Of a DNA stretch of 64,000 bases, positions 19,988-30,435 are shown piece after piece. The first letter of the stretch is position 1. Every line of letters begins with the position of its first letter. A model generated the notes under the pieces. That model saw only the letters and a list, made by a program, of their open reading frames with translations, did not search any database and was not told the DNA's origin. The stretch spans positions 1 to 64,000 of the forward strand of contig JABHIB010000002.1 in NCBI GenBank assembly GCA_018671245.1, written 5' to 3'. The DNA is from an archaeon (GTDB taxonomy: Archaea; Nanobdellota; Nanobdellia; SCGC-AAA011-G17; PNOQ01). The translations under genes and the position numbers were made by a program.

Positions 19988-21382
19988 ATGAAGGTTAAGT
20001 TGGAAATAGTGTTTTTAGGTATAATATTATTATTTGGATTATTTATTAGGGTTTATAATCTGGGTGTGGCTCCTTTGTGGATTGATGAGAGTATTTCTTC
20101 AATTGCAGCTAAAGAAATATTGGAGAAGGGTGCTCCTGTTTTTGATTCCGGATTATTTTATTCAAGAGCTTTATTTTATCATTATTCTGAAGCATTCTTT
20201 TTATTGTTTGGAGTGAATGATTTTAATGCCAGGATTGCTTCAGTTATATTTGGATTGGCCACTATTCTGTTAGTTTTCTTCATTGGTCGCGAATATTCTA
20301 AAAGTGGCGGAGTTATTTCCGCATTATTTATGTCTGTATTTTATTTAGAAGTGTTTTTTTCTAGGCAAGCTAGATTTTATCAACTATTTCAATTAATGTT
20401 TTTCTTATCTTTGTATTTATTGTATAAATCTCGTAAGAATAGTAAATTGTTGTATTATGCTCTGGGGGCTTTGTTGATTGCCATTGATACCCATACTGCA
20501 GGTCTTGTTTTAACTCCATTTTTTATTGGATTTATTCTTCTTTATCATAAACCTAAGTGGTTAGCTTCTATTCCTGGGGCACTTTTGTTAAGGGATTTTA
20601 TTAGTGCTTTGAGAGTTAGTACTTCTGGGGTTGGAGAATCCTTACGTGGAGTTTATTTTGAGAGATATAGTTGGTATCTTAGAAATATTCATTATATGTT
20701 AGTATTGTTTGTGCCTGGAGTTATTTGGGGGTTCTTTAAACAGAGATTGTTGACTCTGTTATTGGTTGTTCCTGCTTTGATATTATTATTTAGTTTATTA
20801 TCTGTTAAAGTGTTCGCATTTAGATATATGTATTTTTCTATTTTTATTTTAGTTCTTTATAGTTCTTTATTGATTTCTTTTCTTTATGAGAAGTATGGTA
20901 AGATTGTTTTGATTTCTTTAGTTGCTTTGGTCCTTTTACCTTCTAATTTATTTTTTCCTTTAGCTGGTTCTATCATCTTAGATCCTGTTTCTACTTCTTT
21001 TGATGATCCTTCTGCCCCTTATACTGATTATAAGAGTTTAGATGGTTCTTTAGTTAATGATTTAAGATCTGGTGTATTAGTTAGTTTATTTAGTTCTGAT
21101 GTTGAATGGTATATCAAGAAACCAGATTATGTAATTCCTTTTTCTATGAGTGGTATGGGGAATGATAGTATTAGTTTGAATGGTGTTGATAGGTATAGTG
21201 GCGCTTTGATTTTAGATTATTCCTTTGTTTCTGGATATGTGATTGCGGACGGTTTTTCTGTTTCTAAGTTGAATTCTTTACAGAGGGAAGAATTTGATTT
21301 ATTTGTTAATGGATGTGAATTAGTTGAGAATAATCAAGATTTGAGAGTTTATTATTGTTCGGAAAGTTTAAAAAGTAAGTAA
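19988..21382 (+). CDS. PMT/ArnT-like (GT39-type) membrane glycosyltransferase
   Basis: APLWIDESISSIAAKEIL N-terminal DE motif, many TMs. Confidence 0.75.
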   Translation: MKVKLEIVFLGIILLFGLFIRVYNLGVAPLWIDESISSIAAKEILEKGAPVFDSGLFYSRALFYHYSEAFFLLFGVNDFNARIASVIFGLATILLVFFIGREYSKSGGVISALFMSVFYLEVFFSRQARFYQLFQLMFFLSLYLLYKSRKNSKLLYYALGALLIAIDTHTAGLVLTPFFIGFILLYHKPKWLASIPGALLLRDFISALRVSTSGVGESLRGVYFERYSWYLRNIHYMLVLFVPGVIWGFFKQRLLTLLLVVPALILLFSLLSVKVFAFRYMYFSIFILVLYSSLLISFLYEKYGKIVLISLVALVLLPSNLFFPLAGSIILDPVSTSFDDPSAPYTDYKSLDGSLVNDLRSGVLVSLFSSDVEWYIKKPDYVIPFSMSGMGNDSISLNGVDRYSGALILDYSFVSGYVIADGFSVSKLNSLQREEFDLFVNGCELVENNQDLRVYYCSESLKSK

Positions 21383-21403
21383 ATGCATTGAAGTTAGTTA
21401 AAA

Positions 21404-22468
21404 ATGGAAGAAAATAATAAAGAAAATATTGAACCAAAAACATTATTATCTAAAATACTAATTTTCTTTGCTTTTGCGATTCCCATTGCAATTCTTTTGT
21501 TTGCATTTTACATTAATTATCTTCCTTTTGGATATTCCGAGAACTATGAATTAACAATTGATAGTGAAGGGATTATTTCCCCGCTTTCAAATGAAATTTA
21601 TATTACAAATTCTATTGGGAGGAGAATATTGTCTTTGCCAGATGGAATAAATGGGCAAGTGAACCTTATTGTTGAACCTAAAGTAGTACTTAATAATGCA
21701 ATTGTAAATATTTCAATTAATGGGGATGAAGGCGTTTATATTGGCTCTTCCTTGAAAATGAATTTATCTGAACTAACTTGGGATTATGAATGGAAATTTA
21801 GTGAAGGAATTCCAGAATATTTAGAAGGAACGGCAGAGTATAATGGAGAATTGGGCTGTGTTTATTTTGATGCTATAAAAGAACAAACATTATACTTACC
21901 AGGTTCCTCCAGGATGTTTGAATCTGGGCCAATGTCCATTTATGTTAAATGGATGCCTTCAAAGACAAGCGAATTTCTTGGAGATTATCAAAGATTAGTT
22001 GGACACTATAATTGGGAAATCTACCAAGGATTAGGGGAAATTAAATTTAAAATTGGAAGGATGAATAATGTAACTGGAAGGTTCTATGAAATTAATTATC
22101 CCATAGGTGAAAAAATTTGGTTTGAAAGTGAACATGAATTATTAGCAATTTATTGGCCCGATGTTTCTGATAATAATGGCCATATTGAATTATTTGTTGA
22201 TAATAATTTTGTTGAAAGAATTGATTTTGGTGAAGATATAATTTATACTGGGTATAATAGTGAAAATGATTTGGGTTTTGGTTGGAGTCCACATAGTTAT
22301 GGGAAAAATCCTTTTTTTGATGGTTGCATTTATGAGGTAAAAATCATTAATAATAAAATAGAAGAAAAGAAATATATTGATTCTTTTAATTTCGATAGTT
22401 TTTTATTGGTAATTCCAATTGTTGGAAGGGGAAACCTTAGTTCAATAAATATCAGGATTTCACAATGA
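21404..22468 (+). CDS. Membrane-anchored protein with LamG/ConA-like domain
   Basis: N-terminal TM; FFDGCIYEVKIINNKI LamG-like end. Confidence 0.5.
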   Translation: MEENNKENIEPKTLLSKILIFFAFAIPIAILLFAFYINYLPFGYSENYELTIDSEGIISPLSNEIYITNSIGRRILSLPDGINGQVNLIVEPKVVLNNAIVNISINGDEGVYIGSSLKMNLSELTWDYEWKFSEGIPEYLEGTAEYNGELGCVYFDAIKEQTLYLPGSSRMFESGPMSIYVKWMPSKTSEFLGDYQRLVGHYNWEIYQGLGEIKFKIGRMNNVTGRFYEINYPIGEKIWFESEHELLAIYWPDVSDNNGHIELFVDNNFVERIDFGEDIIYTGYNSENDLGFGWSPHSYGKNPFFDGCIYEVKIINNKIEEKKYIDSFNFDSFLLVIPIVGRGNLSSINIRISQ

Positions 22469-24615
22469 AACAAGGATTTTATTTAGTGGGGTTTCTTTTT
22501 TTTATTAATCTTTCAATAGCCTCTTTTATTTTACTTTTATTAAATAATTTTACTTTGCTTAAAATCGATTTCTTATTAAATTCTAAATGGTTTTTTTCTA
22601 TTGGAACTTTTTCGTTATTACTCTCTTTATTATTGAAGTATAATTTTAATTTATTAAAACATAAAAAAAATAGATTTATAGAAAGTATTTTTTTAAGTTC
22701 CTCATATTATTTTTTATCTTTTTTAGTTATAATCATAATTAATCAATTTTTAAAATTAAATTTTTTAACTGGAAGGTTATTTTACTTCATAATTTTTGCA
22801 ATCTTTTTTGGATTTTTGACTTTTTATAAAAATAGGGATTATGTTGAAAAAAAAATTGAAGATGAACAGATTTCAAAAAAGAATAAGAAATTCTTTTATG
22901 CTTTTGGATTTATTTTATTTCTTTTTATTCAAATATATAAAATATATTCTACGGGGATCGGAACAGATGAGGGAAATTTCCTATACACCACAAAATTGCT
23001 TTTTGAAGAAAATTCATTATTTTTAGATTTCTGGTCTAGAGAGAGCCTTTCACTATTTTTCCTCGTTCCTTATTTTAAACTCATCTCCATTTCAATAATT
23101 AATCTGAGATATTTTGTTTTAATTTTACATATAATCTTCTTTTATTTATCTTATTTAATAGTAGAAAAAATTTATCCCAATAAAAAATGGAATCCTGGAA
23201 TTCTGACTTTTATATTAATTGTTTTTACATTTAATGGGCCGCTTGACTTTTTCCAAGGAATTTTTTACCAATTTTCTTACCTCTTTTATTCGTTAATCAC
23301 TTTTCTGATGCTTTTTTATTGGAAACATTCTTCTTACAAAAAATTATTTTTAATTGGGTTTATTATTGGGGCTGGAACACTCTTTTATAAAGGAGTTGAA
23401 TTATTTATAGTAATAATACCCCTATTTATTTTAATGGGGAACTCGCTAGATAAGAGGAGGGCCTATCTTGCCTTTTTTTGTTCATTTTTGATTCCATTAA
23501 TTTTTTATTGGTTATACTATTCTATTTTCACAAATATTTTTCACATATATTCAATTATTTTAAAGGATGTGCTGCAAAAGTTTTTCATTATTGCTTTTAG
23601 TTATTTGGCATTATTTTATCTCAGTTCATTTACTAAAATAAAAAAAATTATTACCGAAATTAATTTGGTGATTATTTCAAATATATTCATTCTTTTAATA
23701 ATTAGTTATCTTCTTTTTCAAGACTATCAGTTATTTTTTAACAGTTTTTATTCTGGAGCGATTTTTCAATTTATGATAATTATTATTTGTTTGCAATCAT
23801 TAAATCTTGCAATCTTGAAAAATAATATCTTCTTAAAAATAATTTATCTCTTCATGAATCTTGGTATTTTAATATTTGGATTTGGAAGTAGGGGATTTTT
23901 TACAAATATTCCATTAAATTATCACATAATAATTTTTATTGCATTCTTAATATATACCTTATACCTTTTTATTCAAGGTTTTCAATTAAAATCTTCAAAT
24001 TCTCAAATCAATATTCTTAAAATAGTAATCTTTGTTAATTTATTTTTTGCCATTTCACTAATTGGAGGATATTTGATGCCAACAAGATTTCAGTCTATTT
24101 TAGGAATATTTCAAATTTTAATTTTTGGATCAATTTTCATAACTAAGAAAAAACATATCCTTCTTTTCTTTATTTTATTCTCTTTATTTTTTTCGTTTTT
24201 CTCTTCAATTAATTTGTCTAATGATCTTACATATTATGATCGGCAAACATTTCAAGAAACTGTAAATTACTTAAATTCTAAACCTAATGTGGATATCTTT
24301 TCTGCAGATACCTCTATTTTATCTGAGATAGGCCATAATTCAATAATTTTATTCCATTCTCCCTTCCATTTCAGAGAGGAAAAAGATATTTATTTCTATG
24401 AAGGAATTGAAAAAAAATATTTTAATAAAGATATTTCTCTTTCAAAAAAAGAAATATTGTCCAAATTAAAATCTGAAAAACCAGAGATTATTTTTGGATC
24501 CTGGAGGGCTACATTTAGGTTATTTGAAGATATTGAATGGAGGGAATTTTTAGAAGAGAATTATCAAGAAGAAAAAAAGATTGGAAGAATAACAATTTAT
24601 AGACTTATTTCTTAA
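22465..24615 (+). CDS. Large multi-TM glycosyltransferase-like protein
   Basis: GIGTDEGNFLYTTKLLFEE motif, >10 hydrophobic segments; overlaps the previous gene. Confidence 0.65.
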   Translation: MKQGFYLVGFLFFINLSIASFILLLLNNFTLLKIDFLLNSKWFFSIGTFSLLLSLLLKYNFNLLKHKKNRFIESIFLSSSYYFLSFLVIIIINQFLKLNFLTGRLFYFIIFAIFFGFLTFYKNRDYVEKKIEDEQISKKNKKFFYAFGFILFLFIQIYKIYSTGIGTDEGNFLYTTKLLFEENSLFLDFWSRESLSLFFLVPYFKLISISIINLRYFVLILHIIFFYLSYLIVEKIYPNKKWNPGILTFILIVFTFNGPLDFFQGIFYQFSYLFYSLITFLMLFYWKHSSYKKLFLIGFIIGAGTLFYKGVELFIVIIPLFILMGNSLDKRRAYLAFFCSFLIPLIFYWLYYSIFTNIFHIYSIILKDVLQKFFIIAFSYLALFYLSSFTKIKKIITEINLVIISNIFILLIISYLLFQDYQLFFNSFYSGAIFQFMIIIICLQSLNLAILKNNIFLKIIYLFMNLGILIFGFGSRGFFTNIPLNYHIIIFIAFLIYTLYLFIQGFQLKSSNSQINILKIVIFVNLFFAISLIGGYLMPTRFQSILGIFQILIFGSIFITKKKHILLFFILFSLFFSFFSSINLSNDLTYYDRQTFQETVNYLNSKPNVDIFSADTSILSEIGHNSIILFHSPFHFREEKDIYFYEGIEKKYFNKDISLSKKEILSKLKSEKPEIIFGSWRATFRLFEDIEWREFLEENYQEEKKIGRITIYRLIS

Positions 24616-25522
24616 TCTTTAAATAAATGTACCCTATTATCCCTAAAATTATTGAAGGGATTAATATTAATAAATGATAAAATAAAATTTTTGGTAAAAT
24701 TTTATCATAAGTGAATCCAAATAAAACTAAAAAATAGGTCCAACCTGCCTCAAAGATTCCAAAATTTCCAATTGTTTGGATTGGAAAAAGTCCAACTAAA
24801 AGAAGAGTTAAAGAAATAAATACTATTTTAATAAAAGATAAATCAATTTCTAAAAGAATGAATACTATATATGTTAAAAATATTCTTGATAACCAATAAA
24901 TAAAAGAGAAAATGATTATTATTAAGAGTGTTTTTTTAGAAAGATCCCTAAAAGAGCCTATTCCCTTTTCTAAGAAATTAATTATTCTTTTCATTTTATT
25001 GTTTTTGAATTTTGTTCTTATTTTAATAACTGCCCAACATAATATAAAAAATATGAGAAGGGAGATTGTAAAAAGAATCGAAATTTTCCCAATGAGATTA
25101 TTTTGGTTTTTTATCCCAATAAAAAAACTTGAAACTAAAAATAGAGTATAAACTACTAGATAATCAATAAATCTTAAACCCATTAATCCAACTGAGGTTT
25201 TTGAATAGGGCATTTTGAAATATTTTCTAAATCCTTGAATATATGAGAATTCTCCTGTCCTAAGGGGAAGTATACTTAACATCAAATTTGAGAAAGATAA
25301 TAAACAAAATAATTTTGAACAAATTTTTATAGAGTAGATAAGTGAATATCTTATAGTATTTATTAATTTAATTATCATGAACATTAATAATGAAATAAAT
25401 AATATTAAACTATTTTTTTCACTAAATAAATCAAGAAGGTTATAATTAATTTCTTTAAATAAACAAAATAAAATTCCAAAAGTCAGGATGACTGAAATAA
25501 CTAATTTTAATATTTTTTTCAT
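24605..25522 (-). CDS. UPF0104/AglD-type lysylphosphatidylglycerol synthase TM family protein
   Basis: LPLRTGEFSY..., TIGNFGIFEAGW motifs, multi-TM. Confidence 0.75.
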   Translation of the reverse strand: MKKILKLVISVILTFGILFCLFKEINYNLLDLFSEKNSLILFISLLMFMIIKLINTIRYSLIYSIKICSKLFCLLSFSNLMLSILPLRTGEFSYIQGFRKYFKMPYSKTSVGLMGLRFIDYLVVYTLFLVSSFFIGIKNQNNLIGKISILFTISLLIFFILCWAVIKIRTKFKNNKMKRIINFLEKGIGSFRDLSKKTLLIIIIFSFIYWLSRIFLTYIVFILLEIDLSFIKIVFISLTLLLVGLFPIQTIGNFGIFEAGWTYFLVLFGFTYDKILPKILFYHLLILIPSIILGIIGYIYLKIKK

Positions 25523-26556
25523 TTTTCTACATTCTCCCTATTAAAGTTTTTAAACCAATATTCTATTTCTTCATTTGAAACTTTTTTCGACAATTGAATT
25601 TTAATTCTCTTAATTAACATTCTTGGGATTAAAAATATAAACGAAAAGTGTGCCTTAATTAAAACCTCTATCAATCCGGCAAATCCTATATTTCCTCTTA
25701 ATTTTTTTATAGAAGAATTATTTCCTTTCTTTGCGTATTCAATCTTTAATTTAACATTTGAAAAAAGAAATTTTGCAAATTTCCAAGAAGAGAAATTCTT
25801 GAATGCTGTTAAAAGAGTATTTCTTTCTGAATAATATGCTTTAAATTTAGATGCAGATCCTCCTGTTATGGAGTGTAAATGGATCAACTTTGCATTTACA
25901 GACAAATAAGATTTCCACCCCAATAATCTCCCCCTAAATCCTAAATCCAAATCTTCAGCATAAGCAAAATATCTTTCATCAAAAAATTCTTTATCTCTCC
26001 TATAAATCTCTTCAAGCATCTCTCTCTTGTATAATGGTGCAACTCCTCCCGGGACAAAAATTTCTTTGTCGGAATTCAAATTAACCTCCTTGTCTTTTTT
26101 TCCAAAACCAATTGATATCCCTCCTGGCTTATTTAGCTGTAAGGGGCCCTCCAAGCTTAGGCCCGCATTTTGTATTTCCCCTGTTTTAAAATATGCTTTA
26201 CTGGAAACCATTCCAATTTTTTTACCTCTGTCTGCGGTTTTGATTAACTCTTTTAACCAATTTTTATCAACAATGGTATCATTATTTAAGCAAACTATAT
26301 ATTTCGTTTTATTATCTTTTAATGATTTTTTTATGCCCTCGTTCATCCCTTTCGCGAATCCTTTATTTTTATCTAATTGGAAAATGTTTGATTTTGGAAA
26401 GTTCTTTTTAACATGGGCTATAGAATTATCTGTAGATCCATTATCTATAAAATAAACTTCAAAATTTTTATATGTTTGATTATAAACTGAATTTAAACAA
26501 TCTTTAATGAGGCCCTTTCCATTCCAATTAAGGATTATTATTGAAGCTTTTTTCAT
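25519..26556 (-). CDS. GT2 glycosyltransferase (rhamnosyltransferase-like)
   Basis: KKASIIILNWNGKGLIKDCLNSVYNQTYKNFEVYFIDNGSTD; start trimmed from track start 26619, which lies in duplicated remnant DNA. Confidence 0.85.
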   Translation of the reverse strand: MKKASIIILNWNGKGLIKDCLNSVYNQTYKNFEVYFIDNGSTDNSIAHVKKNFPKSNIFQLDKNKGFAKGMNEGIKKSLKDNKTKYIVCLNNDTIVDKNWLKELIKTADRGKKIGMVSSKAYFKTGEIQNAGLSLEGPLQLNKPGGISIGFGKKDKEVNLNSDKEIFVPGGVAPLYKREMLEEIYRRDKEFFDERYFAYAEDLDLGFRGRLLGWKSYLSVNAKLIHLHSITGGSASKFKAYYSERNTLLTAFKNFSSWKFAKFLFSNVKLKIEYAKKGNNSSIKKLRGNIGFAGLIEVLIKAHFSFIFLIPRMLIKRIKIQLSKKVSNEEIEYWFKNFNRENVEK

Positions 26557-26566
26557 CTCATCTCCT

Positions 26567-26824
26567 TCAAATATATATTTCTTGCATTTTTTTACTTTTG
26601 TTGTCAGTAGCTTGACCATAATTTTTGTTTATATCTATTATTTTTACTTTTGAAAGTTTTTTAAGTTCTTTTAGAGAATTATCGGATGAACCATCATTAA
26701 CATATATAATTTTATAGGTTCCTGAAAGTTGATTCATTACTTGTTTAATTTCTTTATCGAGAATTTTCATATTATCTTCCCCTTCATATATTGGAATGCC
26801 AACTGAATATTTTACCATTTTCAT
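26567..26824 (-). pseudogene. Truncated GT2 remnant, partial copy of the 27921-28862 gene
   Basis: First 72 aa nearly match the full gene, then unrelated residues and stop. Confidence 0.85.
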
Positions 26825-26831
26825 TTTATTT
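26605..26831. repeat. 227-bp direct repeat, copy A
   Basis: Near-identical ungapped copy of 28643-28869 at constant 2038-bp offset. Confidence 0.85.
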
Positions 26832-27924
26832 CATTTAAATATTTTTTAACAATTTTTTCATATCTAAAATTTAATTTATATCTTTTCCTTGAGTTTTTCA
26901 TAAATTTGGTTAATAATTTTTCATTTTCTAATAATATTTTTAATTTATTTTTAATTTCTTCAATATTTTCTCTTTTAACTAAAAATCCAACGTCTTTTGA
27001 TACTGTTTCCTTGCAGGCAGTAATATCTGAGGACAAGATTGCACAACCGCAACTCATGCCTTCAATAAAAACAATTCCTTGACTTTCTCTTTCGGATAAA
27101 AGTGAAAAAATTTTTGATTTGTTTAATAGATTTGAAAATTTTTGGCCTTTATTATTTATCCATCCAGTAAAAATAATATTTTTATTTTTATTTGCAATTT
27201 TTAATAATTCTTTCTTATATGGCCCATCTCCTACGATGTAGAGTTTCCAATTTTTTGGATCTAATTCATTAAATCCTTGAATTAAATATTGATAACCCTT
27301 TCTTTTTAAAAGCCTCCCAGAACTTAAAATGATATTTTCTTTTTTGATTGATCTGTTCAAATAATCCTCCGATCCATTTGGAATGGTTATAATATTATAT
27401 CTCCCAATTTCTTTTTTTATTAGATTTGCTAAGTAACCAGAAGGAGTTGTTAAAAATTTTGATTCCTTGCAAATATTATTTAATATTGGGCCAGTGAATT
27501 TATGAAGTATTTTAAACCTATCTGGGTTATAATTTGGCACATCACTTCCATGGGCAGTTATAATATAGGGGATTTTAAATTTCTTTTTAACCCATAAAGC
27601 AACAATTCCAGTTGGAATAATAAAGTGGCAGTGACAAATATCATACCTATTATCTTTCAAATGTTTTTTTAAGAATTTTTTAGCAGAGATTATGTAAGTT
27701 AATTGTTCCCAAGGATGACATATCTCTTTTTTAGAACGTAAACATTTGACTCTATGGATATTAATCCCTTCTTTTACTTCAAAATGGGGTAAATCTTTGT
27801 AACCCATTGTCACAACATCTACCTTATGACCTAATTTTACATATCCTTTAGAAATTTCATATGAAACGGGTGAAGCTCCTCCTCCAAGGGGAGGAAATTC
27901 ATAATTTAAAACCAATATTCTCAT
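26821..27924 (-). CDS. GT4 family glycosyltransferase
   Basis: EFPPLGGGASPV, ITAHGSDV, ILSSGRLLKRKGYQYLI, ESQGIVFIEGMSCG. Confidence 0.9.
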   Translation of the reverse strand: MRILVLNYEFPPLGGGASPVSYEISKGYVKLGHKVDVVTMGYKDLPHFEVKEGINIHRVKCLRSKKEICHPWEQLTYIISAKKFLKKHLKDNRYDICHCHFIIPTGIVALWVKKKFKIPYIITAHGSDVPNYNPDRFKILHKFTGPILNNICKESKFLTTPSGYLANLIKKEIGRYNIITIPNGSEDYLNRSIKKENIILSSGRLLKRKGYQYLIQGFNELDPKNWKLYIVGDGPYKKELLKIANKNKNIIFTGWINNKGQKFSNLLNKSKIFSLLSERESQGIVFIEGMSCGCAILSSDITACKETVSKDVGFLVKRENIEEIKNKLKILLENEKLLTKFMKNSRKRYKLNFRYEKIVKKYLNEIK

Positions 27925-28862
27925 TTCCCTATAACTTCCCTGATATAATATCTTTTTTCATAAGGTGAACTATTTAACTTTATTTTTATCAATATATTTA
28001 GTATCATTCCAAATCCAAAAGATAATAGTGCCATCATCATAAAGAAAAATCCTAAGAAGAACCATCCATTTCTATTTAAACTTAAACCTTCAAATATTCT
28101 TTGATAAAGTGACCATAAGAAAGATAGTCCTCCAACAAAAAAGGCTCCAATACTAAAATATCCGAATATATGCAGGGGCCGTTGAGAATATTTTTGCATA
28201 AACCAAATATACACCAAATCAATTAAACCTCTAACTGCTTTAGAATAACCATATTTAGTTTCCCCATATTTTCTAGCATGATGATTGACCACTTCTTCAC
28301 CTATCTTAAATCCTTTCCATTTTAATAACGCTAGAATATATCTATGCATCTCTCCTTGCAAATCTAAAGCTTTTATTGCCGTTCTTCTATAAACTCTCAG
28401 AGTACATCCAGTATCATGAACTTGATCTTTAATTATTATTTTTCTAAGAAGTCTTCCGATTCTAGTTAGTACTTTAATTCCAGGGGCATCTTTTCTTTTC
28501 TTTCTCCACCCCGCAACTACATCCAATTTATCTTTTTCTAATCTTTTTAGTAATTTTGGGATATCTTTTGGATCGTTTTGTAAGTCTCCATCTAAAGAAA
28601 TAACAATTTCACCAGTACTTGATTTAAATCCTGCGTCCATTGCAGTAGCTTGACCATAATTTTTGTTCAGATCTATTGTTTTCACTTTTGAAAGTTTCTT
28701 AAGTTCTTTTAGAGAATTATCAGATGAACCATCATTAACATATATAATTTCATATGTTCCTGAAAGTTGATTCATTACTTGTTTAATTTCTTTATCGAGA
28801 ATTTTTATATTATCTTCCTCTTCATATATTGGGATGACAACTGAATATTTTACCATTTTCAT
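27921..28862 (-). CDS. GT2 (DPM1/GtrB-like) polyprenyl-phosphate glycosyltransferase with 2 C-terminal TMs
   Basis: YSVVIPIYEEEDNIKIL, YVNDGSSDNSL, SLDGDLQNDPKDIPKL. Confidence 0.9.
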   Translation of the reverse strand: MKMVKYSVVIPIYEEEDNIKILDKEIKQVMNQLSGTYEIIYVNDGSSDNSLKELKKLSKVKTIDLNKNYGQATAMDAGFKSSTGEIVISLDGDLQNDPKDIPKLLKRLEKDKLDVVAGWRKKRKDAPGIKVLTRIGRLLRKIIIKDQVHDTGCTLRVYRRTAIKALDLQGEMHRYILALLKWKGFKIGEEVVNHHARKYGETKYGYSKAVRGLIDLVYIWFMQKYSQRPLHIFGYFSIGAFFVGGLSFLWSLYQRIFEGLSLNRNGWFFLGFFFMMMALLSFGFGMILNILIKIKLNSSPYEKRYYIREVIGK

Positions 28863-28869
28863 TTTATTT
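28643..28869. repeat. 227-bp direct repeat, copy B
   Basis: See copy A. Confidence 0.85.
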
Positions 28870-29002
28870 TAACCCTCTCAAGTATTTAAGCTTTAATAAA
28901 TAATTGAAAACCAAACCTTTATAAACCTTTCTAAACTCCTCACTTCCGAGTAATAACAAAATAAAAAACAATTAGATTTATATATAGAAAACAAACTACA
29001 AA

Positions 29003-30253
29003 ATGGCAATGAATAGCAATAAACACAAGATTTCAAGCATATTGTTTACGACTTTAATAATTTTCACATTAGTATTAATGGGCCCAGCGTCTGCTATTAC
29101 TATTAATATAGGGGAACCTAATGATGCAAATCAAGGTGAAGATGTACAATTTCAAGTAAGTGTTGATTTAGACACGCCCGATATGTATTTGCCGATTGCC
29201 TATACAACTTTAATTTTCACAAATCCAGATAATACTCAATTCGAGTGTAGAGTATATAATGATGGATCAACTAATTGCGATAATATTGAGGTAATAGTAA
29301 CATCTAATTTAACTTATGGACAAGGTATTCAATATGGTTATGGCTATGGTTATGGTTATGGGTATGAATACACTCATTTCGGATATGGTTATGGCTATGG
29401 TTATGCTGGTGAAAACGGGCAAATGACTTATGATGTAACTTTACATTTAGAAAGTGATTCCCAAATTGGAGATTATGCTGTAAGGGCAGAAACCTATGTT
29501 GCTAGTGAAGATTCAATTAATTCTGAATACTCTCCTTGCGAAATTATGTTGGGGATGTACAGAACACATTATGTTTTAATTAATCAAGAAGGATCATATT
29601 ATGATCCTGAATTAGATTTAAATGAAGATGGAACAATTGATTTATCTGATATAGTTGTTTTTGCAACTAATTATTCTGGAGATGCAGAATTGTTTGGAAG
29701 ATTCCAAGAGTTTATGAGATTTAATGGTGATCAAACTTTTAATCCTGCTTTGGATCTGAATGGTGATGGGATAATCAATTTATCTGATATTGTTTTATTT
29801 GCTAGTAATCAAGAAGAATCTTGGTGTGCAGTACAATTGGATTTAATAGATGAAGGTGTTGAAAGGACCTATGTTTCAGATGAAGTAGAATTTACAGTTT
29901 CAAGTGTGCCTGTTGAACAATCTCAAACTGGAAATTATGGTGGTGGGAGAAGTTCAGGCGGTAATAATCAACCTGTGGCTGATGTAGAGCCTGTTGAAGA
30001 ACAAAATGCTGAAGAACAAAATGCTGAAGATTACAATAATCCAGAAACTTCAACTGGTGATAAATTAGAAACTTCAACTGGTGACGAGAATATAGGATTT
30101 TTTAGTGGATTTTTTAGTGCTATAACTGGTGCAGTAGTTGGTGCAGGTGAATCACTAGGTCTTGGAGAAACAATGTATTATTTGTTTGCTCTATTTTTGT
30201 TAGGGATGATAGTTGTTGGAATAGCAAGAAGATTCAGAAAAAAATCTGAATAA
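29003..30253 (+). CDS. Secreted membrane-anchored protein with dockerin-like calcium repeats and Tyr-Gly repeats
   Basis: LDLNEDGTIDLSDIVVFATNYSG and LDLNGDGIINLSDIVLFASN; YGYGYGYGYEYTHFGYGYGYGYA; C-terminal TM plus RRFRKKSE. Confidence 0.8.
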   Translation: MAMNSNKHKISSILFTTLIIFTLVLMGPASAITINIGEPNDANQGEDVQFQVSVDLDTPDMYLPIAYTTLIFTNPDNTQFECRVYNDGSTNCDNIEVIVTSNLTYGQGIQYGYGYGYGYGYEYTHFGYGYGYGYAGENGQMTYDVTLHLESDSQIGDYAVRAETYVASEDSINSEYSPCEIMLGMYRTHYVLINQEGSYYDPELDLNEDGTIDLSDIVVFATNYSGDAELFGRFQEFMRFNGDQTFNPALDLNGDGIINLSDIVLFASNQEESWCAVQLDLIDEGVERTYVSDEVEFTVSSVPVEQSQTGNYGGGRSSGGNNQPVADVEPVEEQNAEEQNAEDYNNPETSTGDKLETSTGDENIGFFSGFFSAITGAVVGAGESLGLGETMYYLFALFLLGMIVVGIARRFRKKSE

Positions 30254-30435
30254 TTTTTTTCTTTTTAATTAAGTATTAGATTCTATATATAGATAATTTT
30301 GACACCACTTCTTATATTACTCTCTTTTATTATGATGTTTTTGTTTTCCGCCTATATTAGAATAACCTCCTTGTCCTGTTTCTAAACTTATGTTGCGATT
30401 TATCCTTTTTTCAATTTTCCATATAATTCCATTAA

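Noticed and set aside
26027-26455. 142-aa plus-strand ORF
   Set aside because: Antisense to the GT2 gene whose motifs are clear on the minus strand.
29335-29410. Short hexamer repeat considered as a CRISPR-like or regulatory repeat
   Set aside because: In frame within a secreted protein and encodes YG units; no spacers.
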